64,000 nt of DNA from Drosophila miranda (GCF_003369915.1 NC_046673.1:23551718-23615717), one strand, 5' to 3'. Numbered from the stretch's first letter, positions 1 through 10,665 are shown. The notes: generated by a model from the sequence alone, not told the origin. Program-made: numbers and translations.

Positions 1-642
1 GATTTTGATCTGGAAGAGATGCTTGATTTATATATTCTGGCCATAATGATGATGACATACGAGCAGGATAATTTTATAGTCATTAATAAACGCTTCACGC
101 TGTTAGATACTGTCTCCAATTTAGTATATATTCTTTATCCAGACCAGATTGAATTTATTGCCAATGGCTTGTATAAGAACTTTGTGCAAGGCGTGGGAGC
201 CAAGCGTTTGGAAAATTTCTTGAATATGCAGGCGGCCTTTCCCCGTTTAATGCTCTCATCTGGATCTGGCAGTGACATTGCCCTGGCCCTGCTTCTGACC
301 ATCTTGAGCAGATACACAAAAGTCCCAGCAAGACTGCAAATGACTGGAAATGCGCGTAATGCATTCGAAATGGCAAAGTTGGTCAGCTGGCAGCAGCTGG
401 CGAACTCTGATCAATACCATGACATGTTCATTCTGATGCGCTCGTTTTTCCTCGTCATAAATATGTGGATTAATCGTCACGAGTTTCTCGAAAGTGATCT
501 TGGAGAGAAAATGCGCACATACTTCCTAACCGTGTGCAAGGTATTGTGTAAAAAAACCGACATCGAATCAGACTTTGCCATGACGCTGGAGCGATTCATT
601 GCCCTCTGCGTTGTACGTGCAGCAAGGATACATGAACCCTAA
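1..642 (+). CDS. Amplified retrogene, copy 1 (5' end outside window)
   Basis: This is the C-terminal 213 codons of the 279-residue protein described at 27574-28413. The window begins at residue 67 (D of DFDLEE). The frame is open to the TAA stop. Compared with the majority sequence it carries K73M and S109Y. The internal ATG at 19 exists only because of K73M and is not the natural start. AATAAA lies at 751-756 and a poly(A) run follows from about 772, as in the other copies. Whether the copy is complete depends on the sequence to the left. Confidence 0.7.
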   Translation, partial: DFDLEEMLDLYILAIMMMTYEQDNFIVINKRFTLLDTVSNLVYILYPDQIEFIANGLYKNFVQGVGAKRLENFLNMQAAFPRLMLSSGSGSDIALALLLTILSRYTKVPARLQMTGNARNAFEMAKLVSWQQLANSDQYHDMFILMRSFFLVINMWINRHEFLESDLGEKMRTYFLTVCKVLCKKTDIESDFAMTLERFIALCVVRAARIHEP

Positions 643-1490
643 TGGTCCCTAATGCTAAGAGATTACCATAAGTGTATTTTTTTTTATTTGTCGGTCCATA
701 TGGAGAATATCCAAGGGGCTGAGTACCAATCCAGCTGCAGATGCATCCGCAATAAATGTTTTTATAAAGTTAAAAAAAAAAAAAATAATTTTTCTTCAAC
801 ATTTGTATACCCGATACTCAAAATGAGTATGGGGAAATATTAGATTTTTGGGGCCCTTAATAACGATGCAGAATTCACCAGCCTGGGTGGCGGCTGCCGC
901 CGTCGCAACCGTCGCAACCGCCGCAACCGGCGCCGCCAGATAATAATTTTATTTCAATTTAAGCAAATACTTCCGACATGGCCGTAGCACTCTGCTAAAG
1001 AATGCCATTAGTATTAGAAAAATAACAATAAGTAAGAGGAAAAGGAAGTGGTCCGAGCAGGTCAAAAATATGGATATAATGGACCGAGAGCGCTTGGTGC
1101 CGGCCTTTTTATAGGAAAAGCAGCAGTCGGCGACGTAGCCGCGTCAAAATGGCGGAGCCTCTGCTTTGCCGTAATGTATGTATATGTGTGTGTGTATGGG
1201 AATGGGCTATGGGCAGCACACATACATATATATGTACTAGAGATGGGCAAGGACTGAAATAGTTTGGCACGACTCATCGTGGCACTGAAGTAAAAAGTTC
1301 CAGCACGCACTAACGCGCACCGTTAAAATATTCAAAGCACGGTTCAACACGTTTTTCATGATTTATTTGAGCACATGTATGTCCGCTCATTATATTCATA
1401 TATATGTTTTATTAAACAAAATAAGCATATAAAGCATTAAAATAAAATGATTTTACTGATATATAAATATTTAAATTTTATGCAGCCATT
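643..1490 (+). repeat. Array unit: retrocopy 3' UTR, shortened junction, VNTR and module A
   Basis: The retrocopy 3' UTR runs to the poly(A) at about 783. The usual hAT-remnant segment is missing here: the sequence jumps at about 846 from the dispersed repeat directly to GGGGCCCTTAATAACG, the start of the LINE/VNTR part. The 9-bp GCAACCGCC-type VNTR lies at about 893-935. Upstream module A (about 940-1490) follows and ends in an AT-rich stretch at the gene-free site. Short ORFs here recur in every unit only because the unit is repeated. Confidence 0.7.
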
Positions 1491-2150
1491 AATAATTTTT
1501 CTTCAACATTTGTATACCCGATACTCAAAATGAGTATGGGGAAATATTAGATTTTTGGTGAAAATGGATGTGTGTAATATCTAGAAGGAATCGTTTCCGA
1601 CCCCATAGCCGAATTTACCGAAGGGATTGCGTGCGACTACCATGAGAAAATCGATCGCTCTAAATATTATACCAACACTATGGTCATGCGTTGGGGAGGT
1701 GCTGGCAAAAACAAATCTTTCGAATAAATCGCTCTATTTTCCATTGGAATTTTAAGTCTACCGTGGTCAAATGCCGTGATTGAACGGGTATTCAGTCAAA
1801 TGAATATCGCTAAGATCAAACTTAATATTAAATATATGGTTTGTTTTAGAAATATTTACTTGTTTGATGTATACGACTAGAATTCTTTTGAAATTTAACG
1901 AATATGGATTGCGCTGTCATACCAAATGTTGCCACAACCACCAATCACCGGGAAATATTTAAATTCAACACGTTCCAGCGATAAATATACCGATTCGAGT
2001 AATAGCGAATTAGATGAAATAATAACACAATTAGAAATCTATATATATATTTGTAGCTTGTTCTAGCTTGTATTTTTGTAAGATATAGCATATTTTGACG
2101 CTCAGAATCTGGAATCACTATCCCAGAGACCACAGTGTTCCGGAGGGGCC
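1491..2150 (+). repeat. hAT-transposase remnant module (gene-free unit)
   Basis: The unit continues straight from CAGCCATTAAT into AATTTTTCTTC with no retrocopy between them. It holds a dispersed repeat with the phrase TATACCCGATACTC, then at about 1765-1880 a frame reading SNAVIERVFSQMN, the C-terminal dimerisation signature of hAT transposases (N-A-x2-E-R-x-FS). That frame ends at TAG 1878-1880. Nothing N-terminal of this signature can be assigned with confidence. AT-rich filler follows to about 2110, where the LINE ORF1 end begins. Confidence 0.65.
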
Positions 2151-2812
2151 CTTAATAACGATGCAGAATTCACCAGCCTGGGTGGCGGCTGCCGCCGTCG
2201 CAACCGCCGCAACCGCCGCCGCCAGATAATAATTTTATTTCAATTTAAGCAAATACTTCCGACATGGCCGTAGCACTCTGCTAAAGAATGCCATTAGTAT
2301 TAGAAAAATAACAATAAGTAAGAGGAAAAGGAAGTGGTCCGAGCAGATCAAAAATATGGATATAATGGACCGAGAGCGCTTGGTGCCGGCCTTTTTATAG
2401 GAAAAGCAGCAGTCGGCGACGTAGCCGCGTCAAAATGGCGGAGCCTCTGCTTTGCCGTAATGTATGTATATGTGTGTGTGTATGGGAATGGGCATGGGCA
2501 GCACACATACATATATATGTACTAGAGATGGGCAAGGACTGAAATAGTTTGGCACGACTCATCGTGGCACTGAAGTAAAAAGTTCCAGCACGCACTAACC
2601 CGCACCGTTAAAATATTCAAAGCACGGTTCAACACGTTTTTCATGATTTATTTGAACACATGTATGTCCGCTCATTATATTCATATACATGTTTTATTAA
2701 ACAAAATAAGCATATAAAGCATTAAAATAAAATGATTTTATGCAGCCATTAATCCTTCTTCTGCTGCGTTTGTTTTGTTTACAAGGGGAGGCGCGCTTTA
2801 TACAATTTTACA
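2151..2812 (+). repeat. VNTR, module A and retrocopy 5' UTR
   Basis: The 9-bp VNTR is at about 2195-2222 and module A runs to 2752. This unit has GGGCATGGGCAG at 2490, a variant shared only with the unit at 29.57 kb, and lacks about 25 bp of AT-rich sequence before the insertion site. The retrocopy begins at C2753, after CAGCCATTAAT. Positions 2753-2812 are its 60-bp 5' UTR. Confidence 0.65.
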
Positions 2813-3626
2813 ATGAATCCGACGGAATTACTTGATTCTTCCATTGAATCAGACGAGGATAAGATTCGAAAGAGCTACGATCATGAGGACTTGAAAACAT
2901 TCCTGGCCAAATCGACTATAAAGGATTACTTTCAACGTGCACTGCAAATATCAGATTGCTATCAGCTGCTAAGCTATTTGCAGGCGACTTTGTCCAGATA
3001 TGTTTGGGCAGATTTTGATCTGGAAGAGAAGCTTGATTTATATATTCTGGCCATAATGATGATGACATACGAACAGGATAATTTTATAGTCATTAATAAA
3101 CGCTTCACGCTGTTAGATACTGTCTCCAATTTAGTATATATTCTTTATCCAGACCAGATTGAATTTATTGCCAATGGCTTGTATAAGAACTTTGTGCAAG
3201 GCGTGGGAGCCAAGCGTTTGGAAAATTTCTTGAATATGCAGGCGGCCTTTCCCCGTTTAATGCTCTCATCTGGATCTGGCAGTGACGTTGCCCTGGCCCT
3301 GCTTCTGACCATCTTGAGCAGATACACCAAAGTCCCAGCAAGACTGCAAATGACTGGAAATGCGCGTAATGCATTCGAAATGGCAAAGTTGGTCAGCTGG
3401 CAGCAGCTGGCGAACTCTGATCAATACCATGACATGTTCATTAATTCATTGGATTAATCGTCACGAGTTTCTCGAAAGTGATCTTGGAGAGAAAATGCGC
3501 ACATACTTCCTAACCGTGTGCAAGGTATTGTGTAAAAAAACCGACATCGAATCAGACTTTGCCATGACGCTGGAGCGATTCATTGCCCTCTGCGTTGTAC
3601 GTGCAGCAAGGATACATGAACCCTAA
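2813..3626 (+). pseudogene. Amplified retrogene, copy 2 (C-terminal rearrangement)
   Basis: The copy opens normally with MNPTELL and matches the family through I210. After the codons for MFI, the sequence for residues 211-222 is replaced by a shorter stretch, a net loss of 26 bp. This adds NSLD and a stop at 3457. The remainder (3458-3626) is still recognisable in another frame up to the usual IHEP end. It carries S109Y like copy 1, and I159V. The 214-residue product lacks the last quarter and is probably not functional. Confidence 0.75.
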
Positions 3627-4123
3627 TGGTCCCTAATGCTAAGAGATTACCATAAGTGTATTTTTTTTTATTTGTCGGTCCATATGGAGAATATCCAAGG
3701 GGCTGAGTACCAATCCAGCTGCAGATGCATCCGCAATAAATGTTTTTATAAAGTTAAAAAAAAAATATATAAAAAAAAAAAAATAATTTTTCTTCAACAT
3801 TTGTATACCCGATACTCAAAATGAGTATGGGGAAATATTAGATTTTTGGTGAAAATGGATGTGTGTAACATCCAGAAGGAATCGTTTCCGACCCCATAGC
3901 CGAATTTACCGAAGGGATTGCGTGCGACTACCATGAGAAAATCGATCGCTCTAAATATTATACCAACACTATGGTCAAGCGTTGGGGAGGAGCTGGCAAA
4001 AACAAATCTTTCGAATAAATCGCTCTATTTTCCATTGGAATTTTAAGTCTACCGTGGTCAAATGCCGTGATTGAACGGGTATTCAGTCAAATGAATATCG
4101 TTAAGATCAAACTTAATATTAAA
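3627..4123 (+). repeat. Retrocopy 3' UTR, poly(A) and hAT remnant cut by the copia element
   Basis: AATAAA is at 3735-3740 and is followed by an interrupted A-rich tail to about 3783. The hAT remnant module begins there but stops at 4123 in AATATTAAA, where the copia-type LTR starts. The variants TTACCGA and GGGGAGGAGC are shared only with the matching segment next to the second copia copy (30.9-31.24 kb). Confidence 0.7.
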
Positions 4124-4312
4124 TTTTCAAAGTGACCGCCACGATAATTAGATATTGATCTCTAACAACACTGCGCATGTGCCCTGCTGCATATCGATGT
4201 TCTCATATCGATATTCTTCTTTCGGCGTCTGTCTCTTGCGTATGTTACTCGGAAGCACATATAATTCTGTATACTGATCTTCTGCTGTCTTACAAATAAA
4301 ATAACTTTAACA
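4124..4312 (+). repeat. 5' LTR of copia-type element, copy 1
   Basis: It begins TTTTCAAAG where the 3' LTR begins TGTTCAAAG, and ends TTTAACA in both. The changed second base spoils the canonical terminal TG. Copy 2 has the same change, so it predates the segmental duplication. An AATAAA-like run lies near the LTR end. Confidence 0.85.
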
Positions 4313-4326
4313 GGTTATGGGCCCAG
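4313..4326 (+). promoter_or_regulatory. Primer-binding site, half initiator tRNA-Met type
   Basis: GGTTATGGGCCCAG directly follows the 5' LTR. It is complementary to the anticodon stem-loop of eukaryotic initiator tRNA-Met (CTGGGCCCATAACC) rather than to a tRNA 3' end. This is the known priming mode of Drosophila copia, which uses a 5' fragment of initiator tRNA. Confidence 0.85.
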
Positions 4327-4851
4327 ACACCAATTCACCCAGAAACAGTATAAAACAGAAACAGTGAGAAACAATAAACATTGTTTGGTGCTTAGTGAAA
4401 AGCAGTGCTAAAAAAATGGCATAGACTCATTAGTGTATGTGTGTACATAGAAAGGCAAAAGAACAAGTTGAACAAATTCAACGGAGATTCGCATTGTGTT
4501 TTTTTGATTAGAATTTTGCAGCGAATCGGACCGTTGCCGTGGTTTAAAGTCCAAAATAAAGCAGTCCCAACGGATCAAGAAACACAAAAGCGAACGGAGA
4601 CTCAAGTGTGTATACCAAAAAGTGCGTATGCCAAGCCGCACAAAACCGCGAGTGTGTATACCCAAAAGTGTGTATACCAAGGCATAGAAAATCGCGAGTG
4701 TGTGTGTGTAAATAGCAACTCGGAGGGATACTTAAAAGAAAACGAAAAAACAAAAGAAAGACACGGACAACAGTATTGTCGTCGTAGTTGCTTTGTGCAT
4801 GAGACGATCGACAGTTACAAATTTTACACTGTGGGACAATAAGTATAAAAA
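4327..4851 (+). other. Untranslated leader of copia-type element
   Basis: This 525-bp leader lies between primer site and gag ATG. It contains imperfect tandem copies of GTGTGTATACC-containing phrases at about 4605-4720. A 145-codon ORF (4405-4842) crosses it and is conserved in copy 2, but it resembles no known protein and is built largely from the tandem phrases. I treat it as non-coding. Confidence 0.55.
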
Positions 4852-7800
4852 ATGAGTGGAAATATGAATTTCAATATTGAGAAACTGGACGAAAACAATT
4901 ATAGCACATGGGAAGTTTTGATGAGAAGTGTTCTCATACAAAATGATTTGTGGCCAATCGTCAGTGGTAAAATTGAGCTTAGTGAAAGTGCAACAAATGA
5001 GCAACGTGCAGCTTTTGAACTAAAGGATCAAAAGGCGTTGGCGTCAATTTTACTTTGTGTTAAATCGACCCAACTAAACAATATTAAAAATTGTGTATCG
5101 TCGTCACAGGCATGACAAAAGCTAAATAAAATTCACAGGCCAAGCGGACCAGCAAGGGTAGTGCTTTTAATTAAACAATTGTTGACGTTAAAAATGTCGG
5201 ATAGTATAAGTGCACAGGAATATTTGCGGAAATTCCAGGTGGTACACGAGGCTTTAGCAGAGGTCAACATAAAGGTTGATGAAAAGATCTTATCAGTTGT
5301 GTTGCTAAATGGTTTGCCTAAATCGTATGAAAGTTTTGTTGTTGCGATTGAGACGCGAGATGATTTGCCGAGCTTGAGCATGCTAAAAATAAAAATTTCT
5401 GAAGAAGCGAATAGGCGGAACTACACGTCAGTTATGACAACAACAATTTTAAGAAAAACTTTAAGAAGGGCAAAAAGTGTTTTAAGTGCGGAAAGGAAGG
5501 GCATTTTAAATCGGAATGCCGTGCTAAAAGCAAGCAGGAAGGAGCAAACAACAAGGGCGCAAACAGTAAAAGCGGGGAAAGATTGGGTACAATGCTTTGC
5601 GTAACCGAATATGCCAAAGTGGAACCAGAAAAATATGTACCAATCCTAAGTTTAGCTAAGCCAAATGACCAGATGTTAAATGCATGGTGCATAGACAGTG
5701 GCGCAACGGCGCATCTATGTTGTGACAAGGAACGCTTTGTGTCGCTCACGGAAGATAATCAAAAAGTATTTTTAGCCGGCGGTAAATCACTTATTGCTGA
5801 AGGGCATGGAACTGTTCAAGTAAAGTTCGGTGATAGATCCGTTACGCTGGAAAAGGTTATCTTGGTACCAGATTTGCAGTACAATTTTATATCGGTCACA
5901 AAACTATTAAAACATGGAAAAAAAGTTGTGTTTGAGAAAAATCAAGCGATGATTTTTGAAAACGGAAAAATAGTTATAAAGGCACATCTGGAAAATGGAT
6001 TGTTTATGGTTCAGGACAATCAGGAAAAGTGTATGAACATTGTAAATGTTGAGGCAGATGCATTCAAATGGCACAATAGGTTCGGCCATGTACATTTTGA
6101 CGCATTAAAGGAAATGGTTAACAAGGAGATGGTAATAGGTCTCAAGGGCATATACAAGCCAAAACAAGTGTGTGCAACATGCGCAAAAAGTAAAATTTGC
6201 GTGCAACCATTCAATCGAGCACAAACAGGTCAAAGGGCGTTCTAGACTTAATACATACTGATGTATGCGGTCCAATGCAAAAGCAGTCAATGGGAGGCAA
6301 TCGATATTTCGCCACATTTATTGATGATTGTTCAAGATATGTATCAGTAAGTTTCCTAAAAACCAAAGATCAGGTTTTCGAGGCTTTTAAAGAATTTAAA
6401 AGTCAAGTTGAGTGCCAAACTGGGAAAAAGTCAAGGTTTTACGAAGCGACAATGGCCGAGAATACATATTAAACGTTTTTGATAATTACCTAAACCAAAA
6501 TGGAATAAAGCGAAACTTAACAGTGCCATATACACCTCAACAAAACGGAGTTGCAGAAAGGGCCAACAGAACATTGGTAGAAATGGCAAGAAGTATGCTG
6601 CTGCATGCTGGGTTAAGTGAATGCTATTGGGCAGAAGCGATTCGAACTGCCACGTATTTGCGAAATAGAGTGGCAAGCAGCTGCTTGAGCGGGGTGACAC
6701 CTTTTGAAATATGGACAGGTAGAAAGCCAGTGGTATCGCATTTAAGAGTTTTTGGCTCAGTAGCGATAGCTCTAGATAAAACAAAGAAATCAAAGTTCGC
6801 ACAGAAAGGCTTTGAGTATATAATGGTGGGCTACTCGGATACAGCCAAAGCATACCGTTTGGTCAGTAAAGAAACCAGGAAACTCGTAGAGAGTAGGGAT
6901 GTCATTTTTGTAGAACCTGAAGGGGCAAACTAGATGCATCATGTTCCAATGACATGGCATCAATTGAGGTTCAACAAAACCAGGACTCTGAACCCGAAAT
7001 GGATAGCAAGCAATTTAAAGATCCAGAAAATGAGCCAGAAAATCAGGAGGAGATTAGGTCTAGTAATGACATTCTTGTAATTCCAGAACCAATAAGAGGA
7101 CCAGGACGCCCAACCATAGTACGGACGGGCAAACCAGGACGACCAAGGAAGCAGTATCATATGCTCAATGCGATACTGGCAGCAGACGTACAAGTTCCAC
7201 AAAACTACGCACAAGCTGAACGGTCTACTGAAGGCGAGATATGGAAAGCATCAATGAAGGACGAGTACGAATCTCTCGTGAAGAACGGCACGTGGTCGCT
7301 TACTAAATTGCCTAGCGGGAAAAAGTCCATTGGATGCAGATGGGTTTATGCAGTTAAGTCCAATCCGGATGGAAGCGTGAACAGGCTCAAATCACGTCTG
7401 GTGGCGAAAGGTTGTAGCCAACGCTACGGGATCGACTACAAGGAAACATTTGCACCAGTTGTACGCCACGCAACTATCAGGTTGATAATTGCACTTGCAG
7501 TCGAACATGGTCTCCACCTACATCAAATGGATGTTGTCACGGCGTATCTCAACGGCGAATTGGAAGATGAGGTTTTTATGAGACAACCTGAGGGCTTCAT
7601 CAGCGAAGTTCACCCAAATCACGTTTTGAGGCTTCACAAAAGTATATATGGCCTAAAACAATCAGGAAGAGTGTGGAACTCTACGTTGGATGCAACGCTG
7701 AGACGCATTGGTTTTATACCGACTGTCAACGAACCCTGTCTGTATTGTAAGCCAGGTAAAAATATGTGTCTAATAGCTGTCTACGTAGATGACATTATTT

Positions 7801-8741
7801 TGGCGTGTAAGGACCTAGATGATATATCTGATATCAAGATAAAGATCGCAGCAGAATTTGATGTGGTTGACATCGGGCCTATGCAATACTTTTTAGGTAT
7901 TGAGGTGAAACGTGGAGGCAGTACGGGTGCGATTTCAATCAGCCAACGGAAGTATATTAGAGAGTTGCTCGAACGGTACAATTTGAAAGATTGTCGACAG
8001 ACGTCCACGCCTCTTGAAGCTGGTTACCAGGTGGCATGCAACAAAGAGGACTGCCGCAGGGTCGACATCACATCGTTCCAAAAGCTAATTGGAGAGTTAT
8101 CTTATCTTGCTGCTATGACTCGTCCGGACATTGCGCATTCGGTGAACAAATTAGCACAACGTAACAAGGATCCTCATTCCGAGCATGAAGCGGCAGCCAA
8201 GCACATCCTTCGATATTTGGCAAAAACTATCGACTGGGAGATATGCTACACAAAGCAAGGAAAGGCAATTGAGTGTTTTGTTGATGCAGATTGGGCAAGT
8301 GATATGACGAACCGAAAGTCATTCACTGGCTATGTATGCATGTTGGCAGGAGGAGCGGTTTCTTGGGAGTCAAGAAAGCAATCGACGGTTGCCCTCAGTT
8401 CCACGGAGGCAGAGTACATAGCCTTATCATCTGCAGCAAAAGAGGCGATATACTTTCGCAGCCTACTGATTGACTTGAAGCTGATGTTCAAGGAGTCAGC
8501 TATTCAGATGTACGGCGACAACATTGGAGCACAGCAGCTTGCTAGAAACCCCATGTTTCATACACGTACAAAGCACATCGACGTCAAGATACATCATATT
8601 CGAGAGGTTCTCAAGAGAGGTGAAGTCAACATTGCGTATCTGCCAACCGATGAGATGATAGCAGATGTCCTCACAAAGAACTTAGCCAAGGTTAAGCACC
8701 ATAAATTTGTATTCGCATTTGGTTTAAAAGATCGTTTATAA
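4852..8741 (+). pseudogene. gag-pol of copia-type element, copy 1, multiply broken
   Basis: Gag starts at ATG 4852 (MSGNMNF). A TGA at 5113-5115 replaces a tryptophan codon, and a 37-bp deletion at about 5428 removes sequence before the zinc knuckle. A 1-bp deletion occurs near 6211. Protease (DSGATAHL at about 5695), the integrase HHCC and first-D region (HTDVCGP at about 6254), RT (YVDDIILA at about 7783) and RNase H (VDADWAS, SSTEAEYIALS) are clear. Frame changes near 6430 in integrase and near 6940 between integrase and RT are shared with copy 2. The RT/RNase H block 6954-8741 remains open for 595 codons. The product would act in cytoplasmic virus-like particles, but this copy cannot make it. 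Confidence 0.85.
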
Positions 8742-8804
8742 GTGCTTGACATGTTATTGAATATTAGTTAAGTATATTTAAAGTTTGTAAACATGCGTTG
8801 TGTT

Positions 8805-8813
8805 GAGGAGGAG
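8805..8813 (+). other. Polypurine tract of copia-type element, copy 1
   Basis: GAGGAGGAG immediately precedes the 3' LTR TG, the expected place for plus-strand priming in LTR elements. Confidence 0.7.
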
Positions 8814-9002
8814 TGTTCAAAGTGACCGCCACGATAATTAGATATTGATCTCTAACAACACTGCGCATGTGCCCTGCTGCATATCGATGTTCTCATATCG
8901 ATATTCTTCTTTCGGCGTCTGTCTCTTGCGTATGTTACTCGGAAGCACATATAATTCTGTATACTGATCTTCTGCTGTCTTACAAATAAAATAACTTTAA
9001 CA
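8814..9002 (+). repeat. 3' LTR of copia-type element, copy 1
   Basis: 189 bp, TGTTCAAAG to TTTAACA. Apart from the second base I see no difference from the 5' LTR. That normally means a young insertion, although the coding region is heavily damaged. Confidence 0.85.
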
Positions 9003-9457
9003 ATTTCTTCCAAAGGTGTTGGAGAGCTGCGCATTTTCAATGGCATTATGACAAAAGAATTTTATTTGGACATTTTAAAGAATGAATTGACAAAAAGTGC
9101 GCAGAATTTTGGCTTCGTTGATCCACAGAACACCAGCAAACTTAAATACAAGCTGTACCAGGACAATGATCCAAAGCACAAATCATTCATTTGCCGCACT
9201 TGGCTACTTTACAATTGCAACAAAGTGATTGACACGCCCCCCAGAGTCCGGATCTTAATCCTATCGAGAATTTGTGGGCCTTGTTAAAGAAAAGGGTGGC
9301 CAAACGACGCCCCACCTCAAAAAGTAATTTGATTCTGTGTATAAACGAGGAGTGGCTAAAAATACCCGAATATTACGACATAAATGTCCTAATATCATCG
9401 ATGTCGCGACGTCTCAGAGAAGTATTGGATGCTAATGGAGGACACACAAAATATTAG
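9003..9457 (+). pseudogene. Tc1-type transposase, C-terminal part, broken
   Basis: The segment directly abuts the copia 3' LTR and lacks the N-terminal half of the protein. The second catalytic region QDNDPKHKS lies near 9157 and the third, SPDLNPIENLW, near 9250; both are hallmarks of Tc1/mariner DDE transposases. One C is missing from the C-run near 9238 relative to the copy at 36.39 kb, so the frame is broken between the catalytic blocks. The C-terminus (ANGGHTKY) is open to TAG at 9455-9457. Confidence 0.85.
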
Positions 9458-9790
9458 CCAAATAGAGCTGCATCATTTAAAGATATACCTTTTTTAAAAT
9501 TACTGTTTTCATTTTGCAAAGATTTAATAGACACACGATATTTGCTGTTTTTGTTTTTTTTTTTATGAATTGTTTATGTTTTTGTTTCTTTTTCATTTTC
9601 TTTTGTTAAGAATACACTAAAGAAAACCATTGTATAGGACTGAACATGAAAACAAGTGCCTTTTCTAATAAATAATTATGTTTAAGTTGAACTTTCGTGA
9701 CTTTTTTCATTTTGCAAACAATTAATAGACATACTGTATTTACAGAATATTTATGGTAAACTACAGCCCTAATAATTTGTATTTAAAATG
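9458..9790 (+). mobile_element. 3' flank of Tc1-type element with two direct repeats
   Basis: This is AT-rich non-coding DNA. The phrase CATTTTGCAAA followed by a TTAATAGACA block and a TATTT ending occurs twice (about 9512 and 9706). This recalls the direct repeats inside the termini of some Tc1 elements. No exact terminus could be fixed. Confidence 0.5.
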
Positions 9791-10500
9791 CTAGAATAGT
9801 ATCTGTACAATAAAGTCCCCATGGCGTAACGTAACACTGGCTCCCCTATCCTGCTGGAACAGGCGAAGGCTCGAGCTGGGTTACGTTGCGCTATGCTAAT
9901 TACGTATTGCCGCCGTTGCATACGAAAGACAAAAAGAAAACGCCAGCGCGCACCGCTGACGCCACAGCGACGGCGGCTGCAGCCGAGCTACACAAACACC
10001 AACACAAACCACCGCAAATCCCCACAAAAAGGCGCCAAACCCAAAAGGGAACGCCGAACCGACGCCACTCTCACGTCAAAACGGGTGAGGGAGAAGGCGG
10101 AGGAGACCGATCAAGCCAACGCCCAGGCGCGGCATGCCATGGAAGCTGACACAAGCCAACCAACAGCCAGAAATAATCCCACACACACACACACACACAA
10201 ACGCTACTTCGTCTGTGTAAAGTGCGGTGGTTTCGTCCACCACTCCCAGCTAAATGCGAAAATTGCGGCTGCTTAACAACTTCTGTCAACGCGGCTTCGT
10301 CTGTGTAAAGTGCGGTGGTTTCGTCCACCGCACCCAGCTAAATGCGAAAATTGCGGCGGTCCGCACCCAGCTAAATGCTAAAGTTGCGGCGGTTCGCACC
10401 CAGCCAACGTGATGCTGACAATCAGCCCTGCGCCGCCACTTATATGGAGCCCGCTCCGAGGACAGGAACGGACTGAGAAAACGCAATCCATTGTAAAAGA
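9791..10500 (+). pseudogene. Jockey-clade LINE gag remnant with repeated zinc knuckles
   Basis: The frame is degenerate. At about 10300-10410 one frame reads HPAKCENCGGPHPAKC, a stop, then SCGGSHPAN. This is the spaced C-C-H-C knuckle typical of ORF1 proteins of jockey, HeT-A and TART LINEs. The block containing GTGTAAAGTGCGGTGG occurs twice (about 10216 and 10304), so the knuckle was locally duplicated. A (CA)n run lies at about 10180-10199. The upstream part (9885-10150) is basic and proline-rich and may be the degenerated gag N-terminus. Confidence 0.6.
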
Positions 10501-10665
10501 GAGCACATGTTAATATTAAGTCTAGTGTTACCTTACATTTCTTTACTCAAAATACTTGCATGAAAAAATACCGAATACCTACAACTAGTGTTACCTTCCT
10601 ATTGTTCAGCTAAAAACACTGCAACTACATGTAAAATGTAAAATATGACATGTATTATTTGAATT
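10501..10665 (+). repeat. Non-coding repeat with ACTAGTGTTACCTT
   Basis: The phrase CTAGTGTTACCTT occurs twice within 80 bp here. The whole segment recurs at 37651-37815, 37985-38150 and 38284-38450. There is no coding signal. It may be an untranslated or terminal part of the adjoining LINE remnant, or an independent repeat. Confidence 0.5.

Larger units (their letters stand above)
4124..9002 (+). mobile_element. Ty1/copia-type LTR retrotransposon, copy 1 (defective)
   Basis: The element is 4.88 kb, bounded by two 189-bp LTRs (4124-4312 and 8814-9002). These agree at every position I compared except the second base, which is T in the 5' LTR and G in the 3' LTR. Gag, protease, integrase, reverse transcriptase and RNase H occur in copia order, with integrase before RT. 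The flanks differ: hAT remnant on the left and Tc1 transposase on the right. No target duplication is visible (TTAAA against ATTTC), so the element was moved or recombined after insertion. It differs from copy 2 (31245-36153) by a few indels. Confidence 0.9.

Noticed and set aside
1048-1257. 69-codon ORF MVRAGQKYGYN repeated in most units
   Set aside because: It spans module A and a microsatellite and recurs only because the unit is repeated. B units lack most of it.
4405-4842. 145-codon ORF in both copia leaders
   Set aside because: It lies in the untranslated leader, is built from tandem phrases and resembles no known protein.
6431-6853. 140-codon minus-strand ORF in copia integrase
   Set aside because: It is the reverse frame of the integrase region, with no independent support.
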